From: Crotalaria pallida | Lineage: Eukaryota > Streptophyta > Magnoliopsida > Fabales > Fabaceae | NCBI GenBank assembly: GCA_037953625.1 | Contig: CM075652.1 | Span: 12,110,501-12,174,500, forward strand | Direction of reading: 5' to 3' | DNA: 64,000 nt | In this document: piece by piece, positions 57,399-64,000 of the stretch | Position numbering within the stretch: the stretch's first letter is position 1 | Layout of the letters: each line of letters starts with the position of its first letter | Translations under genes and position numbers: made by a program | Notes under the pieces: model-generated | What the model saw: only the letters and a program-made list of their open reading frames with translations | Told to the model about the DNA's origin: nothing | The model's database searches: none

Positions 57399-60300
57399 AT
57401 GATTTACTTGAAGTTTCACCATGGGGGTACTTTTTACAAGGACAGTGATGGGAAGACAACATATAACAATGGAAAGTTGTCAGAGTGGGGTGGGATTGAT
57501 GAAGATGAGTTGGATGTTTTGGCTTGCAGGGATTACTACAAAGAGTTAGGGTACAAGTCAGTGTCTAAAGTATTGTGGTTAGTTCCAAAAAAGTCTATGA
57601 CCAAGGGATTGAGGGCATTAGACACTGATAAAGACCTTCTGCAAATGGTGCAGGCTAGTAAAATTGCTGGACGTGTGTGCCACATATTTTATGAGCACAC
57701 ACCTGCTGACAACATTGATGTATTGGTTGACAGGGAAGATGAGGGTGAAGGAGTAGACATGGCTAAGTGTGATGAAGTCATAAGGAGAGTTGTTAGTGGA
57801 GTACTTGAAGGTGAGAGCCAGAAAGAAGGGGAAGCAAGAAGCAAGAAAATAAATGATCCAATACTGAAGAAGAAAGTGGAAGAAAAGAGGATGGAAGCTT
57901 TGAAGAAAAAGAAGCTTGCTGAAGCAAGGAAGAAGGAAGCACTAGAAGCTCAGTTGGCTGTTGAGACAAAAAACAAAGAAGAAGCTAAGAAGAAAGCATT
58001 TGCAGAAGCTAAGAAGAAGAAGGCTGAGGATGACTTAAAGAAGAAGATGCTTGAAGCTCAAACAAAAACAAGGACAACAGAAACAATTGAAGAGGCAACA
58101 CATAAGAAGAACTATGAGGAGCAGAAGAGGAAAGTTGAACTTCAACAACAGTTGATGGAAGCTGCAATGGAGCTGAATCGGAGAGTAACCAGACTCCAAG
58201 CTAAGAAGGCAATAGAGCAGAATTTGGTAATTGATGAGGAAAAGGGCAGAGAGACTGCAATGTCAAAGAACAAGGGTAAGGGCAAGGCCAAGGCCGTAGA
58301 GCAGTGTTTGGAGAAGGAGAAGGGCAAGGGTGAGGAGGATGCAATGGCAAAGAAGAAGGGTAAGGCCAAGGTTGTGGAGCTGCCTTTGGCAAAGGAAAAG
58401 GGCAAGGGTACAGAGGCTCCAATGACAAGAAACAAGGCTAAGGCTGTGGAGCAGGGAAACACTGTTATAGGCCAAGGGTTTACAGAGCAGGGAAACACTC
58501 AGGCTAAGGGAAAGGAAGTGCTGCATGATATTGAAGACAGTGAAAGTGATTGGACCAGTGGAAGTGATAGTGAATATGAGACTTATGTCATAAATGCTGC
58601 CCAACTGATGGATGAAAGCAGTGATGAGGATAGTGAGGGGTTGCATCCTATTGGTCATAGGGAGCACTATCTAACATTTCACAATGAAGATAGGGTTGAA
58701 GAAGGATGGAAATCTGAGGAGTTGAGATCACCATCAAACAGTGATGATGATGCTGATTCAAAGGCCATTTACCCACAATTTCAGCAGGCTTCCTTTGGCA
58801 ATATCAGTATTGAAGTTGGGATGGAGTTTGCTACCTTGGAAACATTTAAAAATGCAGTGAAGGATTACAATATTCATCTGGGAAGAGACTTTTATTGGGT
58901 CAAAAATGATAAAGTAAGGGCACAGGCCAAGTGCAAGCATGAGTTATGCAACTGGGAGATATACTGTGGATGGAGCAATGTCAGTAACTCATTTTTAGTG
59001 AAGACATTTGAATCTACACACACGTGCTACAGAGAATTCAAGGTTGGACAGGCTGACAGAGAGTGGGTTTCAAAAAAGTTGATTAAGAAGCTTTTACAGC
59101 AACCAAATCTGAAACATAGGGAAGTTGTGGAGTATTTTAAGAGGAAGTATGGTGTAGTTTTAGATCATAGTAAGGTGTATAGGCAACTGTAAAGGCAAGA
59201 GCAGAGGTAGAAGGGAATGAGAGAGAGCAATATGGCAAGCTTTGGGATTATTGCCATTAGCTAATCAATACTAATCCTGGATCTACAGTGAAAATGGAGA
59301 CAATTCCTATGCCTGAAGGAAATCCACAGTTCCATAGGTTATACATTTGCTTTGCTGGATGTAAGAATGGTTTCAAGGCTGGTTGTAGACCATTAATTGG
59401 TTTGGATGGTGCCTTCTTGAAGGGGTATTATGGAGGACAATTATTGTCTGCTGTGGGACAAAATGCAAATAATCACATATATCCAATTGCATATGGAGTT
59501 GTGGATGTGGAAAACAAGGATAACTGGAAATGGTTCTTAGAGTTGTTGCACCTTGACTTGGGCTACTACAAGGAGCATGGGTGGAACTTTATATCAGACA
59601 TGCAAAAGGTAAAGACTTGTTCCATATCGTAGGGATGTAATTGAACTAAATTTATATAAAGTTAGGGATGTATGTGAATTAAATGTGTCAATGTTAAGGA
59701 CGAACTTGATTGATTTATCTTTATTTCAGGGCCTTATTCCAGCACTGCAAGAGGTGATGCCTGGTGTCCATCACAGGTTATGTGCTTGGCATCTCTGGCA
59801 GAACTTCTCCAAGATATGGAAGGACAAAGATATAAAGGGCATGTTATGGGAATGTGCAAGATCCACAACAAAGGCACAGTTCAAGGACAACATGGCAAAG
59901 GTTAAAGCAAAAGATCATAAGGCATGGGCTTATCTTGAGAAGTGGAGGAAATTAAACCCAACCACGTCATGGACCAAGGCTGAATTTAGTGATTACCCAA
60001 AGATAGACAACATATGCAACAATGCTTGTGAGGTTTTCAACTCCAAGATTGTTAGTGCTAGGGGCAACACTATATTGAACATGTTAGAGGAGGTGAGATG
60101 CTACATTATGCAAAACATAGTTAACAACAAGAAAAAGTTCTCTGGGTACACTGGATTTCTAGCTCCTTTGCAACAAAGTAGATTGGACAAAGAGAAAATA
60201 GAAAGCAACAAATGGAGGCCAATTTGGGCAGGTAAAGTATTGAATTAAGTGAATATTGATTTCTTTTTATTATTGTAGCTGCATTTGATTTATTGTTACT

Positions 60301-61347
60301 GCTGCATTTGAAAAGAGTAAATATTTAATTCATTTCTTTTTATGTAGGTGATAATCCTGGTTTAACATATGAGGTACAATGTGGCAAAGCTAAAGTTTCT
60401 GTTGACTTGGCCAAACAAACTTGCACATGCAGGTTCTGGGACCTAACAGGTACATTAACTTTGGGATGTAATTGTATTAAATTTGTATTAAGTTAGGGAT
60501 GTTTCTGAATTAAGTGAGTTAATGTGAAGGACTAATTTGATTGATTCATGTTTAATCTACAGGACTTCCCTGTATGCATGTTGTGGCTGCAATAGCACAT
60601 AAGGGTGAAAGGCCTGAAGTTTACTGTCATGCTTGGCTCACTATGGGATGCTATAGGGCAACTTATGAGCATCATATCCAACCAGTGAGAGGGGAGATAT
60701 ATTGGGATGAGTCTGGAAACCTTGCACCGGTTTCATCACCAATTAAGAGGGCACCTGGTAGGCCCAAAAAACGAAGAACAAAGACTGGCAATATAACAAA
60801 GAATGGAAAGGAGGAGGTTGTGAACCCCAAAAAATTAAAGAGAAAGTTAGCAGAGTTCACGTGCTCATGCTGTGGGGGTAAAAATCATAACAAAAAGGGC
60901 TGCCCAATATACAAGAAACAAAAGCAAGATGAAGAGGCAGCTGAGGCAGCAAAGGCAGCTGAAGCAGCAAAAGCAGGAAAGGGACCTGAGGGAGCAAAGG
61001 CTGATGAGGGAGGTGCTGCAACACATGGAACTGCTGCTTCAACTAATGCTGGTGTTTCAGGAGTTGCTACAACACATGGAACTGCTCCTCAAGCTGAAGT
61101 TATAGACACTTCTCAATCTCAACCTCTATTGGATGGATATTTGTCATCCCAACCTACATTGACTGAACCTCAAGCTCCAAGGAATAAACTGCCCATTAGG
61201 CCAAGAACAAGATCTCAAGTCACAACTGAGGCAGCAAACTTGTCTATGCCAACAGGAAATCTGTCTCACACAGCAGATGCACCGCAGGAACCAACAATGA
61301 TTTTCATACCAACCCCTGGTTATAGAGGACCACCAGCAATGAAGTAA
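57399..61347 (+). pseudogene. MULE transposase (mudrA-like), frameshifted
   Basis: Domains in order: an N-terminal PB1-like segment (IYLKFHHGGTFYKD); a Lys/Glu-rich coiled coil of about 200 residues; an acidic stretch; the MuDR DNA-binding domain (about 58795-59190); the DDE catalytic core; a SWIM zinc finger (CTCRFWDLTGLPCMH); a CCHC knuckle (CSCCGGKNHNKKGC); a low-complexity tail. Catalytic D, D and E are present: GLDGAF near 59405, ISDMQK near 59598, CEVFN near 60031; CAWH is the usual CxxH. Introns: 59609-59729, 60232-60347 and 60450-60562. The first frame ends at TAA 59190-59192, where homology continues in another frame, as after a 1-bp loss, and a TAG at 59258-59260 follows. This copy should not make a full transposase. 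Confidence 0.93.
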
Positions 61348-61759
61348 AATATGGAACTTAGCACTGTGGCTGATATTATATGTTGTTTGTTTTTTGTTGA
61401 CATGATGTATTTTGGGTATTATGTGTTTTTGTGGATCATTTGATGTCATGATCTTTATTATGTTTGTTTTCGTTGAACTGGGTATTACGCGTTTGTTTTT
61501 GGAAGGACAGGATGTCATGTACCTTTTGGCTAGCTAAGTTTATGACATAGGGATGTATTTGCTTTATAATGCTATAAAGTCAAGGACGTATATGAATTAA
61601 TTTGGGATTAGTTAGGGACCTTTTTGCCTCAAAAAATACATTCGAAAATTCATAAATACTCATTCCTTATCATTACATCATAATCCACATACATAATTTC
61701 TTGCCAAACACTTAGCATTACAAACTGATTAACACATCATAAACTAAACAAAAGACTTA
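61348..61759. other. Spacer between the convergent MULE genes
   Basis: AT-rich, presumably both 3' UTRs. No other feature was seen. Confidence 0.6.
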
Positions 61760-62352
61760 TCATTCCTTTTTCCAAATGCAACCCATCCCCCACATGATGT
61801 TAAAAATGAACACTAGCAGAACAGGTACAATCAGCCAGACCAAGCAAAACTTCAATGTCCTGATTTCACCCTCTAATCTAACCACCTTCAAGTTCATTTC
61901 CATTCTCCAATCTTCATTGGAAGTATCAACATTCCTTTCAACACTGCACATTTTAGCCACACTCATTTCAGCCACTCTTTTTTCACCAGCACTCTTTTTA
62001 GCCACACTCCTTTCAACAGAACTCCTTTCACTAGCATTGTCTTCACCATCAACCCAACGAAAGAAATTGCAGTAGTTCCCTATCTACAAAAACCAACAAT
62101 AAAAAAAGTTTTAACTAAAAAAAACACAGAACCAACAGTGATGACAGCTTAATAAGCTATTATACACAATACCTTATAGTTAGGACAACCAAAGAAAAGT
62201 CTTCCTGGATTGAGAGATGTTTTAGATCTCCTTACCACACTTTTGAGACCACAGAAGCAATAAATAGGATCTCCAGCCTTTGACTCACTACTTTCATTGA
62301 AGCAATTTTCATTGAAGGAATCTGTGAAGTGATGATTAATGTCACCACCCAT
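61760..62352 (-). CDS. GRF zinc-finger protein with C-terminal membrane segment, carried by the MULE
   Basis: Two exons on minus: 62352-62173 (60 codons) and 62083-61760 (107 codons and TGA), intron with GT at 62172 and AG at 62084. The 167-residue product has a GRF-type zinc finger at about 31-71 (YCFCG, LNPGRLFFGCPNY, IGNYCNFFRW), the pattern used to bind single-stranded DNA or RNA ends in other GRF proteins. Then come a Glu/Lys/Ser region with repeated ERSV/EKRVAEMS units, a short coiled coil and a hydrophobic C-terminal helix of about 20 residues (VWLIVPVLLVFIFNIMW). The ATG at 62352 is the first in frame. No frame break is seen, while the convergent transposase is broken. The role in transposition is unknown. 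Confidence 0.85.
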
Positions 62353-62610
62353 TTCATTGAAATTTAGGGTAGGCAAATTGGGGTTGATTTCAGAATTAGG
62401 GATTGAAAAAAAGGAAGAATGATTTCATATAATGTAACTGGGGCATGAGATTGTGATTTCTGGACTGGGGGTTTTGATTTGGGAATTAGGTTCTTATATT
62501 TGAAAATGTTGAAGACGATCTTGCCACCGTTGGATTAGAATGTTAAATTAGAACCGTTAGATAAGTAACTTGACCGTTGGGGGTAACGAGATAAGTTGGA
62601 GGATGACAGC
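62353..62610 (-). other. 5' flank of the GRF gene
   Basis: The presumed 5' UTR and promoter region between the GRF start codon and the right TIR. No clear TATA box could be assigned. Confidence 0.45.
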
Positions 62611-62807
62611 GTGGCCAAAACGACGTCGTTTTTGGCACAGTTATTGTCCACGTGTGCATTCCGTGACAGGAGATTGACGGCACCAAACGCCAGGGACGAA
62701 ATTGATCGACGGATTGCAATCTCTGGGACTAAATTGATGTTTCGATAAATTAAGGGACTAAATTGATCGATGACTGCAAAGTCAGGGACCAATCTGCCTA
62801 ATTAGTC
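62611..62807 (-). repeat. Right terminal inverted repeat of the MULE
   Basis: Inverse of 56599-56795 with few mismatches. The ORF at 62535-62792 is a read-through of this repeat and not a gene. Confidence 0.92.
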
Positions 62808-63102
62808 AAACAAAAAATTTTAAACTTTTAAGGACCTTGACCGATCAAAAGAAAATATAGAGACTAAAACCAAAATTCGGTCAACTTCCGAGGGCCTTTT
62901 ACTTTAAAAAAAGATGCATGACATGCTGACGTGACACTCCGTTAGCCACATCATCCATTAACGGTGAATCCCTAACGGCAGGGACCAAAACCAAAATAAT
63001 TAAACTTTTAAGGATCAAGACCGGTCAAATAAAAAGATAGAGATTAAAACCAAAATTCGGTCAATTTTAGGAACCCAAAAACTTAAATAAGCCAATTAAA
63101 AA

Positions 63103-64000
63103 AAAGTAAATTTTTATGGGAAAATGATATTTTAATAAATAAAAAAACTGGTATTTTAACTTCTCAGTATAAGTTTACTTTTATGGTTATTTATTCTATG
63201 CAATGATGAATAAGTTGGATAAACCCTTAAAAAATTATATCAAATATTATAAATTCAATATCACTAATTATGTTAATTATTTTTTTAAAGTTTTTTTACT
63301 ATCTCCGATCATGAATGTTGTATCAATATGGGTACAATATTGAATACGGGTATGACATATTCTAAAAAATTAGGATATGAGTACGATAATATAAATTCAA
63401 ATTTTATAAATAAATAAATATATATATATAAGCAAGGTACAAATAAACGATTTTGACATTGAAATAATGTATGAGTATCATAAAATTAAAAGCTGATGTT
63501 CGAAATAAGTCAAAATATAAGGACGAAAAATTTATTATGAAATTAAAATATATAACTTCTACGACAAAAAAAAATTATTAAACACTAACACACATAAAGC
63601 AAAATGTAACAAAATCGGCTGTTTCTGAAGACTATTCAAATGCCACGTGACACACATATCTTGCCATTTCTCTTGAGTTTTACTTTTTGAACGCGTTGTT
63701 TACTCACCGGCCCCCATTTTTTCCGTCTTATACAAGGCGGTAGTGCATTTTTCCGCCTTATACAAGACGACAGTGTAAATTATCAGTTTTTTTGTTTCGG
63801 TTTTGTAACATTTAATAATTTGGTTAGGTAGAGGTTGATTAAGAAATTGTAATATGATATTTTGTATGTTGTTGTGAGCTAAGCTAAGTATGTGTTATAC
63901 TTACCCTATGTTGAGTGTGATGGAAAGCCAAAGTAATTCTATATGCTTTGTATAATGTTCCTAGCTGATAATTTACAATTGTAATAATGTTGAATAGTAA
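63103..64000. other. AT-rich intergenic DNA
   Basis: No gene or complete element was found. A short duplication of TTTTTCCGyCTTATACAAG lies at about 63717-63770, and a TA tract near 63415-63430. Confidence 0.6.

Larger units (their letters stand above)
56599..62807. mobile_element. Mutator-like element (MULE) with transposase and GRF genes
   Basis: Long inverted repeats of 197 bp (56599-56795 and 62611-62807) begin GACTAATTAGGCAGATTGGT, flanked by AAACAAAAAA (56589-56598 and 62808-62817; 9-10 bp). Between them are a spliced transposase gene on + and a two-exon GRF zinc-finger gene on -, convergent, each starting near one TIR. This mirrors the two-gene convergent layout of maize MuDR. The transposase gene carries a frameshift and a nonsense codon. 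Confidence 0.93.
55817..63093. mobile_element. Foldback MULE, interrupted by a larger MULE
   Basis: Imperfect inverted ends (TTTAAGTTTTTGG...GACCGAATTTTGG at the left; its inverse at the right) and a 9-bp duplication AATTAAAAA (55808-55816 and 63094-63102). The arms are 55817-56588 and 62818-63093 and contain several GACCGGTC/TTGACCG and CCGTTAATTG/TTAACGG blocks in both orientations. It is about 1.06 kb without the insert and carries no gene of its own. Confidence 0.85.

Noticed and set aside
58142..58667. ORFs of 75-134 codons on minus within the transposase gene
   Set aside because: They are antisense shadows of the Lys/Glu-rich coiled-coil region and have no features of their own.
62535..62792. 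85-codon ORF on minus
   Set aside because: It runs through the MULE terminal inverted repeat; the matching ORF occurs in the other TIR at 56716-56994.

Overview
This is plant nuclear DNA, most likely from a papilionoid legume. The evidence is a spliced plastidial starch phosphorylase gene, plant-type gypsy and copia LTR elements, Stowaway and Mutator-type MITEs, a tRNA-derived SINE, and plant-only families (plant mobile domain, MULE transposase). The legume call is an inference from the general look of the repeats.

Layout. (a) 1-3.8 kb: the last six exons of the L-form alpha-glucan phosphorylase gene (PHS1) on +, with a MULE-type MITE in its last intron. It is the only normal-looking host gene in the window. 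(b) 5.1-13.5 kb: a non-autonomous hAT element (8-bp target duplication) split by an LTR retrotransposon on - (5-bp duplication). In place of gag-pol this retrotransposon carries an intact-looking AlkB-type 2-oxoglutarate/Fe(II) dioxygenase ORF. (c) 13.5-19.6 kb: AT-rich DNA with a Stowaway, a SINE, a copia-type LTR and a foldback MULE. (d) 19.6-29.1 kb: a second LTR element on -, sister to the AlkB carrier, with about 3.3-kb LTRs and no recognisable gene. (e) 29.6-33.2 kb: a copia-type LTR with a solo LTR inside it. (f) 33.5-37.8 kb: a decayed RPA1-like gene, Stowaways, small MITEs and a SINE. (g) 38.0-42.2 kb: a CACTA element carrying kinesin exons. (h) 44.2-55.0 kb: an LTR element on - with a plant-mobile-domain gene in antisense and no pol. 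(i) 55.8-63.1 kb: a foldback MULE interrupted by a larger MULE with a spliced but broken transposase gene and, convergent to it, a small GRF zinc-finger/membrane protein gene.

The common theme is transposons carrying non-transposition genes: AlkB in a gypsy-type LTR element, kinesin in a CACTA, plant mobile domain in a Tat/Ogre-like element, and GRF-TM in a MULE. The AlkB retrotransposon is the strongest candidate for an undescribed system. It keeps every Fe(II)- and 2OG-binding residue, lies in sense orientation just behind the primer-binding site, and sits between LTRs that carry arrays of covarying hairpins. Boundaries were found by eye from target-site duplications and terminal repeats; no database search was run.
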